A stretch of 64,000 bases of DNA. Source: Neoechinorhynchus agilis (taxonomy: Eukaryota > Acanthocephala). Positions 11,701 through 23,813 of the stretch are shown in pieces (position 1 is the stretch's first letter; every line of letters begins with the position of its first letter). Position numbers and translations under genes: made by a program. Below the pieces are notes generated by a model. It ran no database searches. It was not told the DNA's origin and was given only the letters and a program-made list of their open reading frames with translations. Where the stretch lies: contig CM121342.1 in the NCBI GenBank assembly GCA_051530055.1, positions 5,332,001 to 5,396,000 on the forward strand, written 5' to 3'.

Positions 11701-12035
11701 TTTTTCTCCCGAACACAATTTACTTTTTATTGAGAGTTTCTAAAGAATTTTTTCTGTGCCCTAAAACTTCTTAAATTCGATGTAATAAAAAAGCCAAAAG
11801 AGCTCTAAAGCTTAGTTGAAATTCTGATCAAGCACAAGTTTTATGGAAATACTGGAGCATCCCTGGCCTGGGTTTCTTTTCAAGAAGTCGTCCACCCTAA
11901 CAAAAGGCTTTGTTCATCAATACCTTCATCAAGCACCTCTATTCCGGGTCGGAGAGTTAAAGAGTTTCTACTCCTCACGTTTGCAGCACTGGATTTCATA
12001 CATTTTCGATCAGAAATTGCCTGCCTATGAATGAG
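8780..12035 (+). mobile_element. Decayed Jockey-type non-LTR retrotransposon (LINE)
   Basis: In order: three CCHC zinc knuckles of ORF1 at about 8970-9160 (CNLCQQWGHWCQNC, CCHCSNTDHSLDCCP, CVNCQGSHAAFFKGC); an endonuclease segment at about 9790-10070 with GDFNDPSAKW; reverse-transcriptase pieces at about 10970-11290, ending in the VPQGSPLSPILF motif; and a 3' tail to about 12035. Frames are interrupted many times and it cannot be active. The order and motifs fit the Jockey/CR1 group. A related 3' fragment lies at 47.2-47.7 kb. Confidence 0.8.
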
Positions 12036-12510
12036 CGATACAAGTAAACGACGACAGCTACTTGATATATTGAGATGATTTCGAGGGGGGGGAATGGATA
12101 TTGCAATTTAATACTTCACACTATTTTTTAATGCATGAAAGCGAATCGCAAATTATTTAACCACCGCGCGCACGCGATTTTTTATTTATTATCAAGGCCT
12201 CATACACTTGTTGTCTATGACATCTTTTTTGGAGAGCTTCGGCTATATTCCTTTTTGAGCCTTTCGGCTAACTTGCACACAACGAAGGCGCTTAGCCGCA
12301 CTCGAAGGAACAGGACCAACCCCCTTTGGGGCCGATGGGCGATCTCAAAACCTGACGCCACCCCTTCCGGCAGCCTCGCACACCCGTAAAACCCAGCGAT
12401 CGGTGGCGTTGAACCTTCGACATATCAAGCACATTATGAACGCGCCACGCGATTTGAACTACAATAAACGAAACTGTCCAGTGCTAAAAAAACCAACTTA
12501 AAGTTTGTAT
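12036..12510. other. Intergenic, GC-rich patch
   Basis: Contains a GC-rich block (about 12300-12440). I could not fold it into a tRNA or other known RNA. No coding potential seen. Confidence 0.35.
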
Positions 12511-14980
12511 TTATTGATCCGGAAACAAACAATCTAATATGTGCATCTTTTCATAGAGTTTTTTAATCCTTGCCGAATGTCGTTCATTATAGGCCAATAA
12601 TTTTTCCGATAAAGGTTCAACCAATAATTGACCAGCTTTACCAGTTGCAAGAATTCTAATCAGTACTTCTTGGGCATAAGCACTCTGTGAAGCGAGTGTG
12701 TTCCAATCAGCAACAAATTCAACCAACTTTCCGCATTCTGATTTCAGCTCCGGGTTAAACACTAACTCCTGGATTATTCTATCGAATTGGCCCGTCTCCT
12801 GATCAGCTATCATCTCCTTTACTATGTTAAGAGCCTGCCTTCTTCGTCCAAGTCTTAAACAAGCCAGAAGTGCTTTCTCACGGGAAGCATCCTTCAAATC
12901 AGCATCGATTTCATCAGAAACCTGTTGCTTTCTTTTTTCAATTAACAACCGCTTATACTCCGACAAAAGACACTCAATAGTCCATACATTTCCACTCGCC
13001 TTATCCACCACTATTTTGCAATCTTCTTCAGCTTCATTAAATAAAAGATAACGTCTAGTCGCATCGATTATTGATACAATCATCTTCCCGATACCAACAT
13101 TCTCACACTTTCGAGCGTCAAACACTCGAAATAAAGTCGATCTTTGGTTTGTAAGTTCGTCAGAGGCGCTGTCATCCATTATCTCGGCGATTAGAATGCA
13201 TCCTATCGAAGTCATAAAACTGGCACCTATTGCCCATCCGGTGCACTCGATCGTTAAATAAGAACAATGTTCGTGAATTCCTTCATAAATACGAACTTCA
13301 CTTTTCTTCTTTTTTGAATTAAGAAGCATCAGAAGCTGAACGGTTTGATGTGAAGAGAAACTGAGTTGTTCAATGGTATACCCGGCATCGATCTTTGTGA
13401 AGGAATTTGGTTTCTTAGCTTTCTCCGTCCATGTCCACACTTCATTGGACGAAGCTACTGCGATTGTCAGGGGATTCATTTTCCGAAAAGCAAACGTGTT
13501 CATTATGTGTGACAATTGAAGAGATTGAATGCAAGTCCCTACTATGTTCGTGGTACATTCGAACACTTTTAAGTTTGCCTTGTGGTCAAGAGTCACTAAT
13601 GAATCGTTTCTGGTAACAGCTAATTCAAGTACCGTCGATCACGTAGAAGTATACGAAATCAATCATTATTGATACATTTAAGTCGGTGAAAAATGATCAA
13701 TTGTACTATAATTACTTTAGGCGATGTGGTTCTAAGAACTTGACTAAAGCAAATGGGTCTAATTATTTGCAAAAAAAGTCTCCTTTCATAATCTTTAGGG
13801 ATCGGCGATTCTTGTGATTTAAAGCAACTATTTGCGTCTCGTGTATTTTGACCAAATCCAAATGTTCATTGGGACCATTTAGGTTCACGCGGCACATTTT
13901 TCCACACTTAGTTCCGACCAGCAGCAATTCGTTTTCGTTCACATGAGCACACGAAAACTGTGCTTTGAAGCATTCGGCAATTAGTGTAAGATTATTCATG
14001 TCATTTATGAATATTCGATTCTGAGTTAAAACGAGCACTTTAGAATTCCCCAACGATATACATTCGATCAATTCATCAGTGTGTGCCATAAATGGAACAT
14101 TTCCGAATCGACCTAGACCATATTTATCGATTCTAATTATTGTTGACTCATTTGAAACCGCGAATTGTAACGGTGCTGAGTGTGATATCTTCTCAACAAG
14201 TCCAACATCATTGAACACATATTCATGAACGCTTCCAATCACATGCACGTTTGTGTCTTGATATCTTACCAGCAGGATTTCATCGTTTTCTTCGGTACAG
14301 TAAATGATGCTCGGATAAGCACATTTTTGCTTCCATAGATAGATTGTCCCATCCACGCATCCGAAAACGATATCAGCTTCTAAATGTGCCATGGATAAAA
14401 CCCGATTTCCTGAAAAGTGTCGCAACTCCTTCATTCCCTGGTCAATGTCATACTCAAAGAGTGTCCCCTGCTCATGAGCGACGTAAAAACTCGTTGATCC
14501 GGCATAAAGACCACAAATCGGCCCATGGTCACTATTGTTAATTACTCGGAAACAAGCTTTCGATTGCCATAGTCTAACTGTACCTTCAGATCCAGCAGTT
14601 GCCATCACTTCAGTGGACAGTGATAGGACCGAGCGGACTATACCTCTATGCCCATGTTTCCACTGGCACAATAAATGAACTCTCTGATCGTCCACAAATT
14701 CATAGATTTTTATGAGTCCAGAACGTCTTTGAACGGTCACCAAGCACGAATCATGGCTCCGTAGCGATACACATACAATATCACCAAACTGTTCCGAATC
14801 ATCATTGGTCAATGTTACTTGTTTAATGGAACCTTCGAAGTTGAATCGTTGGATTCGAGTTCCGTCAAAAACATACAACGAATTCCCAAACATACAAATC
14901 CGATTTTGAACAAGAGGCAGCAATGGGTCATGACGGATATTTGGTTGAAAAATTGATCGAATGTTCACTGGATTCATCAT
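12511..14980 (-). CDS. TBL3: U3 snoRNP WD40 protein UTP13 / TBL3
   Basis: Exons 13812-14980 and 12511-13627, 761 aa. A WD40 array (for example HGHRGIVRSVL, TAGSEGTVRLWQ, GCVDGTIYLWK) is followed by the Utp13 domain. That domain shows VADWNTLASQSAYAQEVL and LAYNERHSARIKKLYEKMHILDCLF, matching the family's WNTNSRxxxxAQxVL and PYTERHxxRLxxLL. It acts in the small-subunit processome for 18S rRNA maturation. Shorter and more diverged than vertebrate TBL3. Start at 14980 (MMNPVNIRS) lies one base after a TTTTAG acceptor, so a 5' UTR intron or trans-splice site is likely. The one internal intron is nonconventional. Confidence 0.85.
13628..13811 (-). other. Nonconventional intron in UTP13
   Basis: 184 nt between two WD40 coding blocks in different frames. 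Ends pair: CGCCGATC (13807-13800) with GATCGACG (13640-13633), 7 of 8 pairs, with 4 and 5 unpaired flanking nt. The join reads ETQIVALNHNELAVTRNDSL, a good WD40 strand pattern. No GT-AG pair reproduces it. Confidence 0.65.
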
Positions 14981-15281
14981 TCTAAAATTAATGATTGGAA
15001 CCTTTTCGTGTCCTCTACGCTTTAAGGCGAGATGCGAATACGCTCTAACGGTACTGATGAACGAAAAGAACAAAATGTTTCAGAATTAGAGAGTTTGCAT
15101 TTCCGACAAAAACACACACATGAGAATGTGAACATTATTTCACTCGACTTATCGACGTTCCGAGAGAAAATTCTCAATCTTCTTCAAAAATAAAAGGTTT
15201 ACCGTGACAAAGGCAAGTGAGTTCGCGTGCGTATTTTAATCATTCAAATCCCATCATGTCATTTGTGAATGCTCCTTAAAT

Positions 15282-16275
15282 TTACATGATAGTGCAGCTC
15301 TGACTTTCTCCGGACGATACAATTCGTCTTCTACGTCGTCCGAATCTACTTCTTAAGTTCTGGTCCTCGTCGTCTAACCGCCGATCATTTTGATGGTGCC
15401 TAAGCGAACGAACACTTGAAAAAAATTGAAACGGCCAAACAAAAGAAGCCAACCTGACCATCCTTACAAGTTCATGGAACGCCATGTCGACATTGACGGG
15501 AGGATTCTTGGCACTTGTCTCGATTGATGAGATCTAGAAGAGATGACAATGAAAAAGACGTCTATGTAAGACAACAATGGAACCTTCAATTGATTGGCCA
15601 AGTCGGATATTTGTTCTTGAGTTATTTGTCGTAGACTAGTCAAATCGATTTTGTTCGCTACCAATAGTTTGGGAAAATCATTACTAAAAAATTTTGTCAC
15701 TATTTTGATCAGTTGGTAAGATCGTTGCCGGTCCCGGAAAAGATTTGTAAAATAAGTTTATATATTTTGAAATCATTTCTGCTCGGAATATCGAAATGAA
15801 CCTCATATTCTAAAATCAACAAAACGTGGGCTTGTCCTAATAAAGAAGAATATATTTTTCTAGAGAGACCGACACGATTTCTGTTTCATTTGAAACTAGC
15901 CTGCCCTTGACTCTGGCGATTTGATTGCAGAAATTGGGAATATTCCGGAAGCTGGCTTTATCCGTGACTGAGAACACGATAAGGAATCCGTCACCTTTCC
16001 TCATGTACTGTTCCCGCATGGCACTGAACTCTTCTTGTCCGGCAGTGTCCAGAACTACAAAAACTTTTTTTTTCGATTGTCGTCGACTTCGAAAACAAAC
16101 CATCAAGAACACACAATTGGCTGTCGACTTCAACGTGTTGAATATAGGAATCTTCAATGGTTGGGTCGTACTCTTCAACGAACATCTTTTGAAAGAATTG
16201 AATGGTCAGGGCTGATTTGCCGACACCACCGTCACCCACAACGACCAGTTTATATGTTGGAAGGTTATCGGTCAT
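15282..16275 (-). CDS. MRAS: M-Ras small GTPase
   Basis: Five exons: 16101-16275, 15901-16054, 15584-15683, 15454-15533, 15282-15399; 208 aa, the same length as human M-Ras. All G motifs are present: [12 protein letters not shown] (P-loop), DPTIEDSY (switch I), DTAGQEEF (switch II), NKIDL, ETSAK. M-Ras hallmarks are FFQK and the extended basic tail. The C-terminus CTIM is a CAAX box (farnesylation expected for Met). Three introns are GT-AG of 46, 50 and 54 nt. The second (15684-15900) begins GC and ends AG. At exon 3/4 a slightly different join (VPLIETSAK) is also in frame. Membrane-bound signalling GTPase. Confidence 0.95.
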
Positions 16276-19200
16276 TGGAGGACCCGTTGACGACCGATGT
16301 CCGTTTCGACCACTGCAACGACCTAATCAAGGATCTTTTAAAAAAGAGAATAAACCGAAACTTATCTACTCACATAGTCCACACGAATAAGACTGGGAAG
16401 ACATTCAGGTTCTGAAAAACAAGACGTGAACTTGGCGGTTTTTTTCTACTAGTCATAAAGAAGAAAGAACGGACAGAAATCAATAACTTTCGCCTTAGAA
16501 ATTATCCCAAATATTAAATGGAAGAAGAGATTAACTTCCGTGCTATGTAGTGGCTATAGTAAATTTATTGAGCCGCAATAAATTATGGCCACTCGACAAC
16601 AATCATGAGCAGTTTCATTTTTCAATTATATAAAGATGTTGACGACTCTTTTTTGAAGGACACTTGAATAGTTGTGTGCGTCGACGATTCACGACGCAAC
16701 CTTGAAAGAGTCAAACGAAAACATTGCGGTTTATATGAAGAATGGATCGTCGTTGTGAAAGAAAACCGAATAAGCCGCACAAACGGACTGAACCAAAAAA
16801 GAATTGTACACAAAAGGAGGAAGAAAATGTGAGGCTCGAGCAGAAATCTTTGTAATTCCATTAACCTAAACTTTACATGAGATGACCGGAGAAATCAGTA
16901 ATGCGAGGCGTCGGCTGGATTGTCAAAAAGCATTAGACTGACAGAAGTTATCTCTTCTTAAATGGGCATACCAACTGGTAGACGAACATTCCTCTCTCTC
17001 TCTCGTATGATTCCAAATTCTTAGTGACGCTCAATTCTCTCTTTTTTTTATGAACAAAATTGAGAAAACATAATTTTTTTCATTATCTATGATTACATTC
17101 GGCTGTGTAGCTTGTAATCTAAATTCACTCTCATAAATCGGCGACTTTCAAAAACCGAGCAGCAATCGGAAATCTTATAACGTAATCGAAGATGATTTGC
17201 TTAATCGAAACTGAAGAACCTTCAAGATTTATGATGCATTGAATGATTGTACTCAAATTGTATAAAGAGAGCATTGAGTGTAATTTTCCTCTTAATCACC
17301 ACGTCAAATCATCTCATTAGTAGCGACGAGGATCTCTGATTTTTAACGTAATCTCAGTTGAAACGATTTCAAAATTAAACCGCACACACAAATGAGTCAA
17401 TATTAGATGAGAAAGAGCAATAAAGTCTTTTGCCATTACTACAAACTCTTTTGATACAAAGCTTCTTAAATGAACTCTGCTTTAGTCCCAAGATTCACAT
17501 TTCCCAATTGATTTTGGGTGATTTGAGAAGACTTGACAGGTGGTGGTGACCTCCCAAAAGCTAATCGAATTATCATCAGCACTAGAAACTCGATAGCCCT
17601 GAAGCCGAATAATTCTAGATGAGATGACCATGGACACGTGCATTGAAACCGATAAATCATTTAGTTTTCTTTTTATCAATTATTGATATCTCTTCATTAG
17701 GAAAATAAATCGCAGGTAGTTCGTCTAATAGCGACAAGATAAGTCTCGATGGGGATATTCACCACGTGGACTGGAATGTTGTGGACGATGTGTGGATTAT
17801 CCGTTCTTCGGTCTGGAATTGGACGTTATGGTTCGCTGAAATGCGGTCCACATCATTACCTGCTGCTACATCGCTAGGGCAGCCAACGAACGCACACAAA
17901 AGCTATCGAATTATTTGGTCGGTCGGTTCCACCACGACCACTCTCGGCACCTAAGAGCAGCAGACACGAATTGTGTGAAGTTTGGTCACTCATTCACGCA
18001 CCAAAGATCCTCCTCCCACATTGCGTTTCACAAAAGACTAAGAAAAGATGTCGTCGTCCTGAGATACCTGATTCCAGAGGAAGTCACCGGGTTTTTGCCC
18101 TTCCGATCCATATCTTCTTTAGACACCATTACAGATTTCTGATTGTCGAGACCAGACTGATAAAATAACGATTAAGATGAGCGAATTTCTCATTTCCGTC
18201 TATCGCCGGCGGATACAGCAACCTCACAACAGTCGTAGACACAATGTCGCATCCTGCGGAAATCAAGTTTGAAATCCAATGATACCCTAATCGCCATTGA
18301 ACAAATCTGTAAAATATTTTTTATGGGACCACTAAGCATATATATAGCGGGTTTTTTTAGTTCTTAATCGGACGAAATAAACAAAAAATCAATTAATTTC
18401 GATATTTCATCCTCTACATCGTCGGAGGGAGGAAGGTGGCGAATAAAAACACTTAAACAATATTGAATTAATCAACACGATGTAGAATACGAAATATAGA
18501 AATTGATTTTTCTATTTCGTCCGTTCAAACAAAAGAGTTACGGTTTCAATGAGTTGGAAGTCGTTCGAATATGTTGAAGTTCTTTTTTTTAAAACAACCA
18601 CGGGAATTGTTTAAAAGAGTATCTAAATAGAATGAAAATAATTTATTGAAAACTCACACCACTTTTATAGGCATCTACAAACGCTCAGCGGTTGTTTTGG
18701 TGTTGTAATGGGTTTTAAAGGACGACTGCTAGCAATATATTAAATTGGCCATTTTTGAACTTGGAAATCAAGGTATTCTTCGAGTGTCGTTTATTGGCAT
18801 CTAACGATATTTTCTGCGCAACTTCGATTTGTAGAATAAAAATTTGAGAATTACGAAAAGAAATTAATTAGATCAGAATTCAAATTATTTCTTTTATTAG
18901 AATAATGATTTATATTTTATTTATAATTCAGACAGCTTATAGGCATCAAGAGTAAAATTGATAATTTTAAATTCGTTTCATTACACATTATTGCTTTATT
19001 AGGTTTGTATGCGTTCCACGCATAACTGCAAAGGGACGCGGCTATGTCGCTTATTTCAAATCAAGAATCTTGTGAATTTGACTTTATTTTTAAACTTTGC
19101 GCGATTAAAAATGTATACTTTGCAATTTTTTTGGAATTACCTAAAGGTTCCGATAAAAATATAGATCTCTTACACTTGCTTACGACTTTAGAATTCGTTT

Positions 19201-20475
19201 TTGTTCAAATTGACTTAGTTTGCTTCTATTGTCTTCGTGTTTGCCATTCCGCAGTGTTTTTTGGCTAAATGAGAACGGTGTCAATTTTTTTCATGGTTGT
19301 TGTTGCCATAATCGTTGGGTTTTTTCCGCTTACTGATGAAATTGGCAGAATAAAGGTCATTATTGGTGTGTGAAGTCCTTTTATAATGGCGAGAGAATTG
19401 AATCACATCGTCCCAGTCCGTTTAATCAATTCGTTTTGCTTCTTTCTATAAAGATTCATTTGCGGAACTGGTCTCTCTCTCTTAGGTCTTTAAATATTTG
19501 GTCTATTGTCTCGTTTCAATGTCTTTATGGTGCAATATAGACAATTCTTTAAAGATGAGATAGATTTAGCCAGGACGAATGGTTTGATGGTGTTCGTCAT
19601 TAACACTCCCATTAGTCGGTCTGGACAGCAGAGCGAGAGAAGTTTGAAGTCCTGATTGGGGTTCATTTGAAGTTCGAGTTAAATTTTGTGTGATTGGACG
19701 TAGCAGCAGCAGCAGCATTAAGATTTGTGTTCCCTTTAGAAGGAATTTGCATTATTAAATATTTGAGACGAGAAAGCTTCCGGTGTGTGTGTAAATGACC
19801 ACAAGCGAGGGTTTGTGTGGGAAGCAATTGCTGATTGAATTAAAAACATTTGGTTTCTCGTTCCGTGGTGCTGTTATGCAACAACGGCTCCTCGGCGACC
19901 TCGTTTCCATCTAATTAAATTGTTTTCTTCTACTCTCTCTCGCCAAGACGTGTGTATAGAAAGTCACAAGTTGACAAGATGTTGCAGAAGCAGCAGCAAT
20001 GTCAAGTGCATTAGAGTGTTTACAGAGAAATTCGGCTCACTGGTCATCACTATACACGGGGTGAGCGCTTAGATTGAATCCATTGCTTCCACACATCTAA
20101 CAGATTGTAGCCGATGAGACTGGCCCACTGGCCGTCTTCTAATGGGACCGTTGGTGTCCTTGGCTCCACCACCCACTTCACCCCCCCCCGCGCACACAAA
20201 TCACACCTCCACACATAATGACTCTAATCAGTCGGCAACAGAGCTCGATTCCACCAAAAGCGGCGTCACTTTTCTCTTCTTAAATGTAGAGTACCCCTAG
20301 AACCCATTAAAACCGAAATAATGGACGCCCATTAGAACTGAGATCTTCTGAAACTGACACACACACGAATCATCGATTCTGTGTTATTCGGAGGAACCGC
20401 AAACATCCTTCTAGAGGACGGCTCCCACACGCATTGTTTCTCGAGAGGACCGCTCCTCAATGGCTCTTTAGCATC
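16276..20475. other. Gene-poor region
   Basis: About 4.2 kb of AT-rich, low-complexity DNA with short CT, CAG and poly-T tracts and no convincing gene. It holds a weak WD40-like fragment (listed separately). A possible signal-peptide start lies at 18193 on the minus strand (MRNSLILIVILSV), whose frame soon closes. The stretch next to the lectin gene (19.3-20.5 kb) may be its regulatory region. I saw no tRNA or known microRNA. Confidence 0.4.
17482..17679 (-). pseudogene. WD40-repeat-like fragment
   Basis: One reading frame shows IIRLQGYRVSSADDNSISFW, the pattern of a single WD40 blade, with an acidic/Ser loop typical of the family. I could not link it to flanking exons, so it may be a relic or one exon of a gene I failed to assemble. 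Confidence 0.25.
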
Positions 20476-20593
20476 TCACCTTGAATCACCATGGAATGTC
20501 TGATATAGAGAGAGAGACAATGGTCCTCCCATTCCATTCATAACTATCTCGTTTAAGACCTCCGCCACCGCCACCACTGATGACCACCCTAAC

Positions 20594-23320
20594 ATGAAAT
20601 GGAGATTCATGATGAAACTCACATCGGTGCTCTTCACCTTCACAGGTTCGTATTCTTCTTTGAGTTTGAATCCGGTCATGCAAGAAAAAAGTAGTCGTAT
20701 TAACGTACACTCCGTCGACGACGTCCAAAACACGGTGGACGACCGCTTACTCGTGTACTTCAAGAGGATCCGCCAGTGCCAGTATTCTGATCGATTGCGT
20801 CCATCATGGATCCCTCATTCAAATCGGTCGGGCACATTACGGCGTTAGTTTGTTGGCAGATAACACAAACAAAGCCAAACATAAGACATGTGAAAAACCA
20901 AGTCCCATCGATTGCACGATGGATTACACTAACAAAATAGCTGAACAATGCAACGGACTCTTGTCGTGTAGAGTCAATCTTATCTCACAGTATGTCCATA
21001 AATGTCAAGCTGAGGCCTCATACCTTTATTTGACCTACAAATGTGTAAAAGGTTAGTAGAGGAATCCACACCCCCCATAATGAGATCCTTTCTTTTTTGT
21101 AATCAAAAAGGAGATCAAGTGCACGATGTTTGTAAATATGGTGCCGTGTCCAAAAAACTTATACATTTGACCAGTCCGAATTTCCCAATGAGTACCAATG
21201 AGGAAACCAGTTGCGAATGCCGAATTAATGCGCCACCAAGAGCTGTTCTCAGTGTCGAGGTAAGATACTCCGTTCTCTTCTACATTATTTAAAACAAGAT
21301 TAATCTTTGAATATATGGGATTTTATTATCTTATCTTAACATCCGCTTGATTAATTCATCCACGTACAACAACCCCGTTGAAGACTCTACGTGTGAGACT
21401 AAGCATGTCAAATTTGTTTCTTTAACTTATGAAAGGACAATTGTTCGAGACAATAGTGATGAGAAACAACGTGCCACTTAGAACATATCGGTTCCATTTG
21501 TTCCATGAAAGTCCGGGCTAGTGGTTTTGCTGTTTGAATTTCAGTAAATTTTAACCGGTTCGCAATTGAATACCACGGTAAAAAAATAGCGAGGAAACGA
21601 TATGCTTTGTCTCATTTAGCACAAACCAAGAGGTATCAATCAGCCATTACCGTGGTGGTGCCCTTTGTGGAATTTACGATCCCTTTTTCAAGACGTGCAA
21701 TGGTGAAAAAACAAATAGTCACACTAAATACTCAGGCGTACATTGCGAACGGATTAATGAGATCGAAATGTATATGGTTCCATGCTTCAACTTTTAAATT
21801 TTTTTATTTAACATCCCTCGTACGTGTTACACCATTGAACATCGTTGGCGAGTCGTGGTTTTGTTCGTCTAACTTAATCCTTCCAATTTTCCAGGTCGCT
21901 TTTATTGCCCGGAAATACTTGTTTTTGAATTTCGCAATGTCAAAAAACCTAATATTTTACCACTCGTTCAATCATTCAATACGCACTGATGAATGCTCTA
22001 CAATCCACGAAATCTATTTAATTCTCCATCCCTTTTACACGCGTTTAGAGAGTGAATCTCCAGATTCAGGAGCCTCATGAGCTCGAGATTTTCAAACAAA
22101 CCGAACCACCGTTTCGCATGGATATGTTGTACAGTGATCAAATAGTTCATTTTATGGATTACAATAAGGCGGAAAACGGTTCTCGTATAATTATTCGATT
22201 TAGTCCTCGAACGTCATCTCGATTTTGGATGACCCTTATCGCCTACCCTCAATGTCCTCTAGATTGGGTACTTCTCGATAATAAATGTGCTCGAGTAATC
22301 AAATTGAAAACCACCTACACAGTTGCACAAGAGACTTGTCGCCGATTAGGTGGACACCTTTTAACGGTTTCAAAGGATCCTTTAAGAGCGGCAAGAGTAA
22401 ATAGATTAATCAATGACCAAATGGACATTGAAGTAAGTGACTCGTGGTTTTGGGTTGAAGATATGGACCCCAAAGCCGATCGGCGTATATCGTACTCAAT
22501 GTTTGACGGTCTCGATGAGACTAACGTGAAGAACGGGTGTATGGCTCGGAATAAATTGAAATGGACTCGCTTCGATTGCAAGACTAAGAAGTTGAACTCC
22601 ATTTGTGAGCAGGAGTTTTCACGTCTTGCTCAGCCTGTGAGCGTTCACTGTGACCGCTTGGAACAAGAGAAGGAAATGGTAACTGAGTATTACGACGAGC
22701 ATATCATGGACGCTGATAAGACAATGATTTTTGAGTCCGAGACTCAAGAATCGCCCGTGGTTCAAACGACCAGTGTGTCTCTGATTCACCATCACAAGTC
22801 CAACAGGAACAAGGTTCTGACAACCAATCCATGGATGAGTTTGATTTTGCTGATGTGCATCTTTTTGTTCCTCGTCGGATTCATCCTTTTCTGCAACAGC
22901 ATTATCTTTTATGTGTGCTGTCGACAAAAACGGAAACATATTTCTAGTTTGCTTCTCCAACAGGACAATACATCCAACGAGTCCTCGCTTCTTAGATCAA
23001 GACCACAAAGCCTCAGGACAAAACAAGCCGTTTCCCGAGATGAAGATAATCTGTGTTATCGATGTCACTGTTGTTGTCCTAATGAAATGCTCCATCCCTC
23101 TCTATTCTACAATCTCGATAATCATTCATCGGGACTCATGTCAGAAGTGACTGAGGAAAGCTGTCTTCTAATGCGATGTCAACAGCATTGTTGCAATTGC
23201 GATAACGAGAACGGCTCATCCCTCCTTCGAAATCACTGTGGAGGACCGATAGTAGCTTCCCAAATGGAGCAACAACACCACTACGAGAAACTCATGTACC
23301 TTTCCCCATCAGACGAGTGA
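20594..23320 (+). CDS. Transmembrane receptor: SUEL lectin, CUB and C-type lectin domains
   Basis: Exons about 20594-20668, 20751-21051, 21111-21259, 22070-23320 (the last acceptor may be 22064). Order: signal peptide; SUEL/galactose-binding lectin (LIDCVHHGSLIQIGRAHYG ... CNGLLSCRVN ... LYLTYKC); CUB domain (LTSPNFP, RFSPRTSS); C-type lectin domain (CPLDWVLLDNKCARV ... SWFWVEDM ... CEQEF); a transmembrane helix (about WMSLILLMCIFLFLVGFILF); and a cytoplasmic tail with a Cys cluster (CYRCHCCCP). This domain set is known from nematode surface proteins. The second and third introns are GT-AG (59 and about 810 nt). The first join, between signal peptide and SUEL, is weak and may be nonconventional. 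Confidence 0.8.
20669..20750 (+). other. Weak candidate nonconventional intron in the lectin gene
   Basis: 82 nt. The signal-peptide exon and the SUEL exon are in different frames and no GT-AG pair fits. CGGTC (20673-20677) pairs with GACCG (20741-20745), 5 bp, leaving 4 and 5 unpaired nt, and the join is in frame. The short stem makes this uncertain. Confidence 0.35.
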
Positions 23321-23459
23321 TTGGATGGTGTTAAAAATAAACGTGATTTGTATAGGTGAAAGAGCGAGTTGTGTGCGCGTAGGACGGAATCCAAAAACAC
23401 AAAGATCTTATATCCTTGTATATCCCTTGCTCCTTTCCAATCATCTCTACTCGCAAGCA

Positions 23460-23813
23460 ATGCGTCCCGCTCTAACCTCGTTCATGCTTTCTTTGTGGCT
23501 AATTGGAACTTTCAATGAATTCAAAGTCGAAGCAATGATCCCGCGACCAGCAGTACCATCTTCCCATTACTATCCTGCAGCAGCAAAACCATACATGAGT
23601 AGTTCAGAAGAGAAAATCTACAGGATGATCGACTACATCAATGCAAATAAACAATACGACGATGTCTATGCATCGACCGTGGACGATCAATTCGGCGAAG
23701 ATGGCTGCGATCCACATTATTCTAGACGAAGACCAAGTGCTTATGATTACGGCGCTCATGATCATCATTTAGATGAGCAGGACTCAGAATGCCCAGCTGC
23801 AAAAAAGAAATGA
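23460..23813 (+). CDS. Small secreted protein
   Basis: Single exon, 117 aa. MRPALTSFMLSLWLIGTFNEF is a signal peptide, with likely cleavage near VEA. The mature part is hydrophilic, rich in Tyr, Asp and His (AYDYGAHDHHLDEQD), with only two Cys. No family recognised; it could be a neuropeptide-like or cuticle-associated protein, but there are no clear dibasic-flanked repeats. Lies 140 bp after the lectin receptor on the same strand, so co-transcription is possible. Confidence 0.55.
   Translation: MRPALTSFMLSLWLIGTFNEFKVEAMIPRPAVPSSHYYPAAAKPYMSSSEEKIYRMIDYINANKQYDDVYASTVDDQFGEDGCDPHYSRRRPSAYDYGAHDHHLDEQDSECPAAKKK

Noticed and set aside
12290-12440. GC-rich block as a tRNA or SRP-like RNA
   Set aside because: No cloverleaf, A/B boxes or known helix pattern could be made.
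15534-15583. Stem-bounded reading of the M-Ras exon 3/4 intron (ATTGxTG with CAxCAAT)
   Set aside because: A 50-nt GT-AG intron gives a full-length, correctly aligned M-Ras, so the ordinary reading is simpler.
15684-15900. M-Ras second intron as nonconventional
   Set aside because: CAG/GCTAGT ... TTTTTTAG fits a GC-AG spliceosomal intron and no good stem gives the right frame.
18123-18193. Signal peptide start MRNSLILIVILSV on the minus strand as a neuropeptide gene
   Set aside because: The frame closes after about 24 codons and I found no intron of either class that continues it convincingly.
20594-20848. Unspliced 84-codon frame at the start of the lectin gene as a separate protein
   Set aside because: It overlaps the SUEL exon in a wrong frame; only its first 25 codons look like a signal peptide.
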